The position numbers and the translations under genes were made by a program. From NCBI GenBank assembly GCA_029880325.1, contig JAOUOP010000042.1, positions 1-64,000 on the forward strand: a stretch of 64,000 nt of DNA. Reading direction: 5' to 3'. This document shows, in pieces, positions 36,206 through 44,990 of this stretch; positions within the stretch are counted from its first letter, which is position 1, and each line of letters begins with the position of its first letter. This DNA comes from Myxococcales bacterium. Its GTDB lineage: Bacteria; Myxococcota_A; Polyangia; Polyangiales; JAFGIB01. The notes beneath the pieces are model-generated. The model made no database searches. It saw only the letters and a program-made list of their open reading frames with translations, and was not told the DNA's origin.

Positions 36206-37855
36206 TCAGGCGCGCTGCGACAGCGCCTTGCTGGCGATGGCGCGCACGGTGGCGTCTTCGTCCTCGGTGGCGGCCTGCAGCGCGTCGGCGAAGATGTCGG
36301 TGTCGAGCTTGGTCATGGCGCGCACTGCGTAGTAGCGCACCAACGAGTTGTCCGAGAGACGGTCGGCCTCGAGACGCTCGGCAAGCTGGCGCTTGATCTC
36401 GTCGGACTCGCTGCTCTTGTACTCGCTCACCATGTTGTCGTAGGTCTCGCGGTCGGCGGCGCTGGCGCCTCCGGGCGGCGGGATCGACGCAGCCACTTCC
36501 TTGGGCTGGGTGATGACCTTGGGCGCGCTTTCGGGCTTGGTCTCGGGTTTGGTCTCGGGCTTGGCCTCGGGTTTGGTCTCGACCTTCTTTTCAGGTTCGC
36601 CCTTGGCGTCGCCTTCGCCGTCGTCGCTCTTGCTCTTGCTGCTCTTGCTCTTGCTGCTCTTGGCCGAGGCCCGGGGCGGACTCGCCGGCCTTTCGGCGAT
36701 GCGCGAGCGCTGCTCGGGAATGCGCCTGCGGGTGGCGCCGGGGCTGGTGCGGAACAGCTCGTACTCTTCGATCTCGCCCAGATCCAGGCCCGACAGGGTC
36801 TGCTGGAGCTTGTCGCGCATCTGCGCGCCCTCGCGCTTGGCCGCCGAGACCATCTCCTGGATGCCTTCGGGCACCGACTGGGATGAAGCGATCAACCGCA
36901 CGGTGGCCTGGTCGGCGTTGTCGTCGCGGTAGACGCCCAAGTAAATGGCGCCACCGCCGGTCTCGTCCTTGAGCTGCTCGCTGATCTGCTCGAAGAGCGA
37001 GAAGGGCGTGTTGTGCAACATGCCCTCCGGGGCCTCGATCACAAGCCCGAGATAGGAAACGCTCTCCAGGGAGAAGCCTTCGGGCATGATGGGATTGAAC
37101 TGGGCAGACTCGCGCACGGCCTCGATCACGCTCTCGGCGGTCAGCGCGCTAAGTTCCTTGGCGCCCACGTTCAGGATGCCGCCCGAGAGCAACAGCGTGC
37201 GCAAGTCCTCGCCGTCGAGGGTGCGAATCGGAACCACGCCCTCGCGCTCGTTGAGCACATTGAGCTGGTGCAGCGGCTCCACCAGGGCCTTGTTGACCTC
37301 AAGGTAGAAGCGATCGAGGCCCACGTTGCTGTGGCCCTGGGCCAGACGCGAATTGTCGATGAAGACCCAGCCCAGCAGGTTCTCCTTGACCAGCTCGTTG
37401 ACCGCGCGCACGGCGTTGACCTTGGCGATGCCGCTCTCGTGATCGGCGGGCAGAGTCGCCAGCACCATGATCGGCAGCGACAGCTCGTCGAGCACCTTGA
37501 CCAGCTCCGCCACCGACGAACCGGTGCCGCCACCGAGGCCGCAGGTCAGCAGCACCACGTCGGCGTCGCCAACGAACTCATTGACGCGCTCGCGGATTTG
37601 GCTGGCGTGCACGGTCACGCACTCGCGCCCATAGCCGGCGTCGGAGCCGGCACCGTCGTGGCCATCGACGCCGATATACATGCGTTGGTCCTCGGGCAGC
37701 TCCAGACCGCTCTTGCCGAGCGACCCCAGGTCGCTCGACGCGGTGTTGAGCGCCAGGGCGCGATACCCGCGGCGCGCGAGCTCGGCGGCGATATTTCCGC
37801 CTGCTTGCCCCAGACCCACAGCGACGATTTCGAGTGCTTTTCCAGCTGGCTTCAC
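36206..37855 (-). CDS. divergent FtsZ/tubulin-family GTPase with charged linker and HEAT-like tail
   Basis: This 549-residue protein starts at GTG 37855 (AGAGGA upstream). Residues 11-22 (VAVGLGQAGGNI) match the FtsZ nucleotide-binding T1 loop. LTCGLGGGTGSS (residues 103-114) is the tubulin/FtsZ signature, and LDGEDLRTLLLSGG (213-226) is the T7 catalytic loop with acidic residues kept, so it can probably polymerise and hydrolyse GTP. A Ser/Lys-rich and then repeated KPET linker (about 390-455) leads to a C-terminal HEAT-like helical repeat (AERLEADRLSDNSLVRYYAV, then DEDATVRAIASKAL). It is not the division FtsZ: the C-terminal FtsA/ZipA-binding tail is absent and no dcw genes are nearby. Role unknown, perhaps membrane remodelling or positioning. 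Confidence 0.75.
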   Translation of the reverse strand: MKPAGKALEIVAVGLGQAGGNIAAELARRGYRALALNTASSDLGSLGKSGLELPEDQRMYIGVDGHDGAGSDAGYGRECVTVHASQIRERVNEFVGDADVVLLTCGLGGGTGSSVAELVKVLDELSLPIMVLATLPADHESGIAKVNAVRAVNELVKENLLGWVFIDNSRLAQGHSNVGLDRFYLEVNKALVEPLHQLNVLNEREGVVPIRTLDGEDLRTLLLSGGILNVGAKELSALTAESVIEAVRESAQFNPIMPEGFSLESVSYLGLVIEAPEGMLHNTPFSLFEQISEQLKDETGGGAIYLGVYRDDNADQATVRLIASSQSVPEGIQEMVSAAKREGAQMRDKLQQTLSGLDLGEIEEYELFRTSPGATRRRIPEQRSRIAERPASPPRASAKSSKSKSSKSKSDDGEGDAKGEPEKKVETKPEAKPETKPETKPESAPKVITQPKEVAASIPPPGGASAADRETYDNMVSEYKSSESDEIKRQLAERLEADRLSDNSLVRYYAVRAMTKLDTDIFADALQAATEDEDATVRAIASKALSQRA

Positions 37856-38037
37856 GGTCGTTCCTCTCCCCTTGCAATGGCCACCACGGCCGCCTGCGGG
37901 CTCGGCGCGAAGCCGACGACGGCGGACAGCGGCGCGTCGGGGGCGGCGATGATAGATCGCGCGTCGGCCACGGGTAAAGCGCTACGGCCGCTTTGGACTA
38001 CTTCGATCTTTGCTGCCCCAAATCGGGACGGTAACAT
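37852..38037 (-). CDS. possible 61-residue leader overlapping the tubulin-like gene
   Basis: A frame from ATG 38037 ends in TGA that overlaps the GTG start of the tubulin-like gene (GTGA at 37855-37852), an arrangement typical of translational coupling. The sequence is alanine/valine-rich and has no recognisable domain. High-GC DNA gives such open frames by chance, so this is weak. Confidence 0.2.
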   Translation of the reverse strand: MLPSRFGAAKIEVVQSGRSALPVADARSIIAAPDAPLSAVVGFAPSPQAAVVAIARGEERP

Positions 38038-38344
38038 GGTGCGCAGGCCTGACAAAAACGCGAGTTTCGGGTCGCGTCGTGGTGCTCTGAGGGCCCCGGC
38101 ACGGGGGAGTTCGGCTCCGAGAAAGGGGTTGCCCTGAACTCGTGGCGCCGCTTCTGACGCCGACGACCTCCCCATCCACCTGGCGCGGGCCCTTGCAAGC
38201 GCCGCTACCCTCGAGGCCCCCCGGCGCTTGGCTCCCCAATCAACGAAGCGGCGGCTGCACCCCCTCGGGGCTCGTGCTCGCACGGCAGCTGCATGAGATC
38301 ACGGCGTCTCGATCCCGGCACGCGATTCGCATCGCGGTGTCGCC
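38038..38344. other. gap without a supported gene
   Basis: Between the tubulin-like gene and the transposase debris I see several chance-open frames but no protein features, clear promoter or terminator. Confidence 0.4.
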
Positions 38345-38500
38345 GTGCCCGAGCGCGCTGCGCAGCCCCTCAACCGACTCGGCGGCCCAGCCGAGACGGT
38401 CGCGAGCGCCGGCTGCCGACGCCGCGACCCCCAGAGTGGCGTGCTGCATCGCATCCTGCGCGAAAATCTGGAAGCCTTCCTGCCGGTGCCGCGCGGGTTC
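38345..38500 (+). pseudogene. IS91-like transposase N-terminal scrap
   Basis: The frame from 38345 contains SGVLHRILRENLEAFL (about 38431-38483), like the opening of IS91-family transposases (VL-x-VV-x-(E/D)H-x-ETF). The homology stops a few residues later, the zinc-binding and catalytic parts are absent, and the frame ends at 38557. The assignment rests on about 16 residues, so it is tentative. Confidence 0.4.
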
Positions 38501-38560
38501 CGTCCATGGGCACCGGCCGCGACTGGAGCGATCCCGCCGAAGCGAACAGTCGTCTAACCA

Positions 38561-38581
38561 GGATCGCGCAGAGCGCGATCC
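38561..38581. repeat. perfect 9-bp hairpin before the IS630-like gene
   Basis: GGATCGCGC and GCGCGATCC flank an AGA loop. It lies 15 bases before the IS630-like start and could be a terminator-like barrier or part of an element end. No T-run follows. Confidence 0.4.
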
Positions 38582-38595
38582 CAGCCGGGGTGGTC

Positions 38596-39364
38596 ATGGC
38601 GCGTTCAAAAACAGGTGAGGCAATCGGTCCACAGGGGCGGAGCCCGTCGGCACGCAAGAAGCTTCGGAAATTCATCCAGGAGCGGGAGAAGGGGGGGAAT
38701 TTCGGCGAGTGGCGCCGCGGCAAGGCGATTTTGGGGTACATCGAGGGCCAGCGAGTCGTGGACCTTGCGGCCCAACTCGACGTGACGCGGGGTTCGATCA
38801 ACCGCTGGCTCCAGGGCTATGAGGCCGCGGGAATCGACGCGCTCAAGACCAGATACCCTCCGGGGCCCACACCGAAGCTGAACGAGGACCAGCGGGCTGA
38901 GTTGACCGCGCTCGTGGAAGCGGGATCCATTGCAGCCGGGTACCACAGCGGCGTGTGGACGGGTCCGATGGTAGGCGACCTCATCGAGCAGCGGTTCGGG
39001 GTTCGATACCACAAGCACAATGTCCCACGGCTGCTGCACGAACTCGGGTTCTCGCTGCAACGCCCACGCAAGCGGCTCGCTCACGCCGACCTCAATGCCC
39101 AGGCAACCTGGCTTCGCGAGACCCTTCCGGCGGTAAAAAAAAGCGAAAGCCAGCCGCGGTCTCGTGATTCGAGCTATGCCGACTCCCCCCCTATTCTCCA
39201 AACCTCAACGCCATCGAGGGCGCGCGGAAGGAGACCAAGAAACGGACGACCCACAACCGCTTCTTTCGAAATACCGACGAACGGGATGCGGCCCTTTGCT
39301 CAACATTCGACGCCCTCGCAGCTCAGCCCTCCCTCCTCGCCGGCCAGGTCGCACGATTTCTTTG
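38596..39364 (+). pseudogene. IS630-family transposase, catalytic core deleted
   Basis: From ATG 38596 the N-terminal helix-turn-helix region is good IS630 sequence: VDLAAQLDVTRGSINRWLQG, then GVRYHKHNVPRLLHELGFSL and LRETLPAVKK. At an A8 run (39135-39142) the frame could slip, as in IS630 members that use frameshifting. About 50 bases later another frame picks up the family C-terminus, LPPYSPNLNAIEG, with the last catalytic Glu, and runs to the stop at 39364. The first two Asp residues of the DDE triad and roughly 100 residues between them are missing, so the element is inactive. Element ends were not found. Confidence 0.7.
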
Positions 39365-39649
39365 ATCCACGCTCCATGCGGCACTGGTGAGCAAGGCCTC
39401 CCGGCCCTTCTTGACCTCCGCCAGTTCACTGCGAGGCCAGCGTTTCTCCGGCTCCCCCGTATCGCCACGGTCGTTGACCAAGTTGCGCCCTGCCTGGCAA
39501 CGCGCCTCCACTGATCGATGCCGCCGTCGGGCGGACCGGGAGGCTCGGCCACCGCGGCGGTCGTCCGGCTCGCCGCCTCTCCACCGCCGGCCGCACATCC
39601 GCCCTGAGTTGCGGGACGTAGCGGCCTCTGGTCTTCTTGGTGCTCTTTC
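39365..39649. other. IS-flanking DNA without a supported gene
   Basis: Both strands have open frames (for example minus strand 39726-39323), but none shows family features. This may be the rest of the degraded IS630-type element or of another element. Confidence 0.35.
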
Positions 39650-39714
39650 GTGACCAGCCTGTACGCGGTCCCCGGGCGGAACCGGCCGGGGACCGCGTAC
39701 AGGCTGGTCACGAT
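39649..39714. repeat. long perfect palindrome with 28-bp arms, followed by T-run
   Basis: The left arm begins TCGTGACCAGCCTGTACGCG and the right arm at 39687-39714 is its exact complement, with a 10-base loop around 39677-39686. TTTTT follows at 39715-39719, so the transcript would form a very long hairpin and could terminate. Such long perfect arms are unusual for ordinary terminators and fit a small palindromic mobile repeat or IS remnant. Confidence 0.65.
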
Positions 39715-39767
39715 TTTTCGACGCATTGAAGGGAACGCTCACAGCGCTTGGACTCGCAACTTGGCTA

Positions 39768-39796
39768 TTGAACAGCCTTTCGTCATGCCCTAGGCT
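39768..39796 (+). promoter_or_regulatory. candidate sigma-70-type promoter for the flavoprotein operon
   Basis: TTGAAC at 39768-39773 and TAGGCT at 39791-39796 are separated by 17 bases and end 26 bases before the ATG at 39823. The -10 keeps only the first, second and last consensus bases. This is a guess from spacing and position. Confidence 0.3.
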
Positions 39797-39822
39797 CGGC
39801 GCTCCTCGAAGGGAGACGAGCA

Positions 39823-42800
39823 ATGGAGGGTGGACCCAGGCGGGAGCGGATCGCCATTCTTGGCGGGGGGCTCGGCGGGATCGCAGCGGCGGACTATCTC
39901 AGCCGGCCCGAGCACAATCACAAGTACGATATCACGGTCTACCAGCTGGGCTGGCGGCTCGGGGGCAAGGCAGCAAGCGGACGCAACGCGAAGCATGGAC
40001 AGCGGATCGAAGAGCACGGGATCCACGTCATGTTCGGATTCTATGACCACGTCTTCGAAATGTTGCAGTACAACTACACCCAGCTTGGTCGCGACTGGAA
40101 GGACCTCTTCAACGGCAAGAATGAAATCACGGTGATGGACCGCGATGGGGCGAGTGGCTGGAAGCCCTGGACCATCCGGATTCCGACGCGCCCTGGTACG
40201 CCGGGTGAGCCCCGGGAGCTGCGCCCACCCTGGGCGCTGGTGCGCGACCTGATCGCGTGGGCCATAGACCACGCTCTCGAGACCTTCACCAAGGTACCAA
40301 ATGAAAAAAAATCGTCTCCCGTGGGACGAACTTGGTTTCCCGGATTTGGCCTGCTGAGAAGGGTGGTTGCCCTGCTCGATGACGCCAGCGAACTGCCCGA
40401 AAAGCTAACCGCTCGGCTGAGGGAGCGGCTCGACGCGCTCGGGCACGACCTTCGCGACTCGTCGGTCTACAGCCACCAGGGTGTGCACGATGCCCTCGAA
40501 TGGCTGTCGCGCTGGGCCATCGGACTCGCCGCAGACATTGCCAAGGATGACCATGAGCTGCGCGTTCGCATCATCGTACTGGATTTCTTGGCCACCAATG
40601 CGCGAGGGGTGCTTGCCGATCACTTGCTGTGGCGGCCGCTGTCTAGCATCAACCACCTCGACTATCGCCAGTGGCTGCGTCAGCACGGGGGCTCCGAACT
40701 GATGCTCGGCTCGCCTCTGGTACGCGCGTTCTACGACCTCGTATTCGCAAATCCGAACGGAGACGAGTCAAAACCGGGTAGTCTCGAGGCAGGCACACTC
40801 CTGTCCATCCTTCTACGTTCTACGACATATCGCGGCTATCCGGTCTGGGAGTTCAAGGCTGGCATGGGCGACGTCGTCTTTGCGCCCCCCTACGAAGCGC
40901 TCCGGGACCGCGGCGTTCACTTTGCGTTCTTCCACAAGGTCACCGGATTGCACCTGAACAAGGACCGGACCTTGATCGAAACCATCAATATTTCGCAGCA
41001 AGTGCGGCTCAGCGGTCACTACGATCCTCTTTGCAAGGTTGGCGGAATGTCCTGCTGGCCAAGTGAGCCCCTATACGAAAAGATCGAGAATGGCGAAGCT
41101 CTGAAGGGACACAACCTCGAGTCGCCATGGGATGATTGGCAGGACGCGGGAGAGATGCTCCGGCTCGCGCGGGGGCAAGATTTCGATCGAGTCGTGCTGG
41201 CGATCCCGCCCGCGGCATTGGCTTCGATCGGTGGAGAGCTGTTGCATGCCTCGGCGCGCTGGAGAGAAATGGTCACGCGGCTACCCTCAGTGCAGACACA
41301 GTCATTTCAGGCATATTGTGACCAGAGCGTGCGCGAACTTGGGTACGAACACGGAACGGAGCCGCCGCTACTGGGTACCTACAGCGCGAGTCCCCTCAGC
41401 AACTGGGTCGACGCCACCTCCGTGCGCGAGGCCGAAGCCTGGTCGGGGGCCAAGCCCCAAAGCATCAACTTCTTTACCGGAATGCTCGCTGGCCCCGACG
41501 AGGTGCCGCTGACGGATCCAGACTTTTCGCGAAAGATGAATGCCCAAGCCCGAGCTACGGCTCGAGAGTTGCTCGAGCGCCACATCGGCCCCCTGTGGCC
41601 GAACTCGCTCGATGAAGGCGGTGTATTCGACTGGGCGCGCCTGCTCGGCAACAAGACGGGGGCGGAGCGGCTCGATGACCAGTATGTCCGAGCCAATGTC
41701 GCTCCCAGCGAGCGCTACGTCCAGACGCCTGCCGGCTCTAGCCGCTACCGGCTCGACCCGAAGAGATCGGGGTTCGACAACCTATTTCTTGCTGGCGATT
41801 GGACGCACAACGCCATCAACATCGGAAGCGCCGAGGCCTCCGTGATGTCGGGGCGGGACGCCGCCTCCGGCATCCTCGAGGCGCCCTATCTCGGGCAGCC
41901 GCGCTACGTGGACCGCGGCTCCATGCAGTCATTCTCTCCGCCCGTGAGCTTCACGAACGTGGACTTTCACGGTTTCGTCGTCGACGGGGAACGACAACGC
42001 ATCGCCGACTACTGCCACAGGCTCTTCGGAAGCCTATCCAACAACGAGGTGCGGGCCGTTCCACTCGGGTCGAAGTTGATCCTTGCCTTCGTACACATGC
42101 CCAGAGGGGTCTTCAAGCGTCACGAAAGCATGGGTTTCGGCCGTGCCTCGGAAGTGGATCTATTCATCCCGGTAGCTGTCGTTCGCCGTCAGAATGGACG
42201 CGATGTGGTCGTGACGCTGGCCTGGTTCGCTCCCTATGTCTTCGTCGACAACGCGGTTGCCATGACGACGGGACGCGAGGTCTGGGGCTGGCCCAAGCAA
42301 CATGGCTGGGTCACCATGCCCGGCCCCACCAGCGGCAGTTCCGAGTACGTGCTCGACACAATAGGGGTGAGGCAATTCGGGCCCGACCAGCCGATCGATC
42401 GCGTACGGTTGCTGCGGCTGACAGGGGCGTCACATCCGAGGCGCGCGGACAGCATTTGGTCGGAGGCCGTCGAGGCCCTGCGATCTGTCGCCGGGTTGCT
42501 GGACCTGGATCTGAAAGGTGTTCTGCCGAATCTCGACGTGGGGGATGACCTGGAGGCCCTACTCCAGGGCAAGATGCCCATTATCTTTCTGAAGCAGTTT
42601 CGATCAGTCGAGGAGGGTGACGTGGCGAGCTATCAGGCCATCGTCACTGCACCTGGTCAGGTAAGGAGATTTCGTGGCCACCTGACCGAAGGGGACTTCA
42701 AATTGGACTTGAGCGCGCTGGACAGTCACCCGCTGGGACGTCAGTTCGGGATCGTCAACCAGACCATCAATGGCGGACTGCGTATCCAGTGCGACCTGGA

Positions 42801-42840
42801 GTTCTACGGCGGTCACGAGCTGTGGAGGGCCGGGACATGA
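39823..42840 (+). CDS. FAD-dependent amine-oxidase-type flavoprotein fused to an acetoacetate-decarboxylase-like domain
   Basis: This 1005-residue protein has a strong site (AGGGAGA) before ATG 39823. Residues 10-28 form an FAD-binding Rossmann motif (IAILGGGLGGIAAADYLSR) followed by YQLGWRLGGKAASG, as in phytoene-desaturase/amine-oxidase flavoproteins. The flavin-closing motif LFLAGDWTHNAINIGSAEAS lies near residue 655. From about residue 730 to 1000 it is acetoacetate decarboxylase-like: YVFVDNAVAMTTGREVWGWP followed by KQ. Lys825 aligns with the Schiff-base Lys115 of ADC, while the neighbouring pKa-tuning Lys116 is Gln. A decarboxylase or aldol-type activity coupled to oxidation is possible. 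The next gene overlaps it by four bases. Reaction and substrate unknown. Confidence 0.72.
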   Translation: MEGGPRRERIAILGGGLGGIAAADYLSRPEHNHKYDITVYQLGWRLGGKAASGRNAKHGQRIEEHGIHVMFGFYDHVFEMLQYNYTQLGRDWKDLFNGKNEITVMDRDGASGWKPWTIRIPTRPGTPGEPRELRPPWALVRDLIAWAIDHALETFTKVPNEKKSSPVGRTWFPGFGLLRRVVALLDDASELPEKLTARLRERLDALGHDLRDSSVYSHQGVHDALEWLSRWAIGLAADIAKDDHELRVRIIVLDFLATNARGVLADHLLWRPLSSINHLDYRQWLRQHGGSELMLGSPLVRAFYDLVFANPNGDESKPGSLEAGTLLSILLRSTTYRGYPVWEFKAGMGDVVFAPPYEALRDRGVHFAFFHKVTGLHLNKDRTLIETINISQQVRLSGHYDPLCKVGGMSCWPSEPLYEKIENGEALKGHNLESPWDDWQDAGEMLRLARGQDFDRVVLAIPPAALASIGGELLHASARWREMVTRLPSVQTQSFQAYCDQSVRELGYEHGTEPPLLGTYSASPLSNWVDATSVREAEAWSGAKPQSINFFTGMLAGPDEVPLTDPDFSRKMNAQARATARELLERHIGPLWPNSLDEGGVFDWARLLGNKTGAERLDDQYVRANVAPSERYVQTPAGSSRYRLDPKRSGFDNLFLAGDWTHNAINIGSAEASVMSGRDAASGILEAPYLGQPRYVDRGSMQSFSPPVSFTNVDFHGFVVDGERQRIADYCHRLFGSLSNNEVRAVPLGSKLILAFVHMPRGVFKRHESMGFGRASEVDLFIPVAVVRRQNGRDVVVTLAWFAPYVFVDNAVAMTTGREVWGWPKQHGWVTMPGPTSGSSEYVLDTIGVRQFGPDQPIDRVRLLRLTGASHPRRADSIWSEAVEALRSVAGLLDLDLKGVLPNLDVGDDLEALLQGKMPIIFLKQFRSVEEGDVASYQAIVTAPGQVRRFRGHLTEGDFKLDLSALDSHPLGRQFGIVNQTINGGLRIQCDLEFYGGHELWRAGT

Positions 42841-44990
42841 CGGTTTCGCAGCATTCAGCGGCTCGGGAGAAGGTGGTAATCGTCGGCGGCGGACTTTCAG
42901 CGATGTCTGCGGCGAGTGCGCTGACCGCCCCTGAGCAGGAAAACCGGTACGACGTCACCGTCTATCAGATGGGTTGGCGCCTTGGGGGCAAAGCCGCGAG
43001 CGGAGTGAATCCGGACGCTAACTATCGCATCGAGGAGCACGGCCTACACGTGCTGTTCGGCTGCTATCACAACACCTTCAACTGGATGAAGCAGATCTAC
43101 GGGGAGCTCGACCGCGACCCATCGCTGCCCTTGGCAAGCTTTGACGCCGCGTTCAAGAAGGCAGAGCAGGCCTCCTTTATGGAACTCGTGAGCGGCAAGT
43201 GGGAACGCTGGCCGATCGAGTTTCCTAGTAACAATCTGCCTCCGGGTCGGGTACCAAGGCCCTGGGATTACGTGCTGCTGATCATGGAGTGGTTCGAGCA
43301 GATGTTCGGCGGGTGGCTCGATGACGTCACAGGGTTTGGCGGTATTCTCGACAACGTGCTTCTCCGCCGCGGGATCGAGTCGCTCGAGGGTGTCTTGGAC
43401 AGACTGCGACGAAGGTTGCCTCTCCCACTGCTTCCCCTCCCCATGAGACCCAGAGCGATTTTGAATCGACTGCTCGGGATCCTGCGCGAGTTCGGCGAGG
43501 CGCCGGCTTCCGCGGACGTCAGCATCGAACTCGTCTCCGGTCTCATCGACCTGCTGATGAACCTCGTCTGGCGTGGCGTTGGGGCAAGCGTCGACCATGA
43601 TCTTTCAACGCGGCGCCGCTGGATCATGGCCCATCTCGCTGCGACGACCGTCAAGGGTATCCTGGTCGATAGGCTCTTCATCAAAGGGTTTGGCTCTGTG
43701 GACGACCTGGACTACCGTGCCTGGTTTCGCAGGCACGCCAATATTGACGCGATGGACTCTCGAATCGCGAACGATTTGGCTTTCGAGTCCGCACCAATAC
43801 AGGCCCTCTACGATGCGGCCTTCGCATATCAAAACGGAGACCCCAACAAGCCTCGGCTAGCGGCGGGAACTGCGCTGCGTATTTCGCTTCGCCTGATCTT
43901 CGGATACTCGGGAGCCATTTCGTATCACATGCAAGCCGGCATGGGGGACACGATCTTTGCGCCGACATACCAAGTATTGGTCAGGCGTGGGGTCAAGTTC
44001 CGATTCTTCAGCCGTGTAAGGGCTTTGGAGCTGAACGACGACAAGAAGAGCGTGGCCCGAATCAAGGTGTCCCAACAGGTGAGACTCAAAGGTGACTACG
44101 AACCGCTCATCAAGACACCAGCGGGTCTTTCCAGCTGGCCAAGCGCACCAATCCTGGAGCAGCTCGAGGAAGATCCGAAGGCGCTGAAGGGGTCGAATCT
44201 GGAACTCTACCTCGATCCCCGTGAAGACACCGGGCCATCCTACGTGCTGGAGGCGCAACGGGACTTCGACCATGTGGTTCTCGCTGTGACCCACGCCTGT
44301 TTGCCCGAACTCTGCGCGGAACTCATTGAGAACAGCGCAGATTGGAAACGTATGACGCAGGAAATCGAGAGCGTACAGACGCAAGCCCTGCAGATCTGGC
44401 TGGATCCTTCAAAACAGCAGGTGACTGACGACCCTTTCGAGGTCGTCGGTGCATATCAGGCTCCCTACTCGACCGTGGCCGACTTCAGTCATCTGTTAGC
44501 CCGCGAACACTGGCCGGCCACCGCGTCACCACAAACCCTGCTCTATTCCTGCGGTGTGCTCGAATCGATTGTTGGGGAAAGCCAGCAGGATGCCGACGAG
44601 CGAGTCGAGGCAGAAATTCTTCGGCTGCTCAAGGAACGAATCGGTCCGGTTCTACCGCTGGCGACACGCCCAGATGACGCAAACTGCATCGACTGGAAAA
44701 AGCTTCACGCCAGGCGCGACCTTGCGGGCGACCACAGACTGAAGGACCAATATCGACGAGCCAACATGGATCCGGTGGAGCGCTACGTTCTGTCAATTCC
44801 GGGTACACAGAATGCGCGGTTGGCAGCAGAGGCGTCAGGCTTCGGGCGGTTGGTTCTGGCCGGCACGTGGGTCGATACCGGTCTCAACATCTCCGCGTGC
44901 GAAACCGCCGTGATGTCTGGAATGCAGGCATCTCGAGCCATCTCAAAGTGGCCACAGCAGGTCGTTGGCGAGAGAGACTTTGATGACTAG
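42837..44990 (+). CDS. FAD-dependent amine-oxidase-type flavoprotein
   Basis: This 717-residue paralog of the flavoprotein half of the preceding gene starts at ATG 42837, overlapping its stop (ATGA). It has the Rossmann motif VVIVGGGLSAMSAASAL, the shared YQMGWRLGGKAASG and RIEEHGLHVLFG blocks, MQAGMGDTIFAPTYQVL, and the C-terminal flavin motif LVLAGTWVDTGLNISACETA. The middle (about 100-330) is a large insertion absent from minimal desaturases. It lacks the decarboxylase-like domain. The two flavoproteins may form a heteromeric complex. The 3' end overlaps the convergent cyclase-ATPase gene by three bases. Substrate unknown; polyene or terpenoid-like lipids are a guess from the desaturase-like fold. 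Confidence 0.7.
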   Translation: MTVSQHSAAREKVVIVGGGLSAMSAASALTAPEQENRYDVTVYQMGWRLGGKAASGVNPDANYRIEEHGLHVLFGCYHNTFNWMKQIYGELDRDPSLPLASFDAAFKKAEQASFMELVSGKWERWPIEFPSNNLPPGRVPRPWDYVLLIMEWFEQMFGGWLDDVTGFGGILDNVLLRRGIESLEGVLDRLRRRLPLPLLPLPMRPRAILNRLLGILREFGEAPASADVSIELVSGLIDLLMNLVWRGVGASVDHDLSTRRRWIMAHLAATTVKGILVDRLFIKGFGSVDDLDYRAWFRRHANIDAMDSRIANDLAFESAPIQALYDAAFAYQNGDPNKPRLAAGTALRISLRLIFGYSGAISYHMQAGMGDTIFAPTYQVLVRRGVKFRFFSRVRALELNDDKKSVARIKVSQQVRLKGDYEPLIKTPAGLSSWPSAPILEQLEEDPKALKGSNLELYLDPREDTGPSYVLEAQRDFDHVVLAVTHACLPELCAELIENSADWKRMTQEIESVQTQALQIWLDPSKQQVTDDPFEVVGAYQAPYSTVADFSHLLAREHWPATASPQTLLYSCGVLESIVGESQQDADERVEAEILRLLKERIGPVLPLATRPDDANCIDWKKLHARRDLAGDHRLKDQYRRANMDPVERYVLSIPGTQNARLAAEASGFGRLVLAGTWVDTGLNISACETAVMSGMQASRAISKWPQQVVGERDFDD

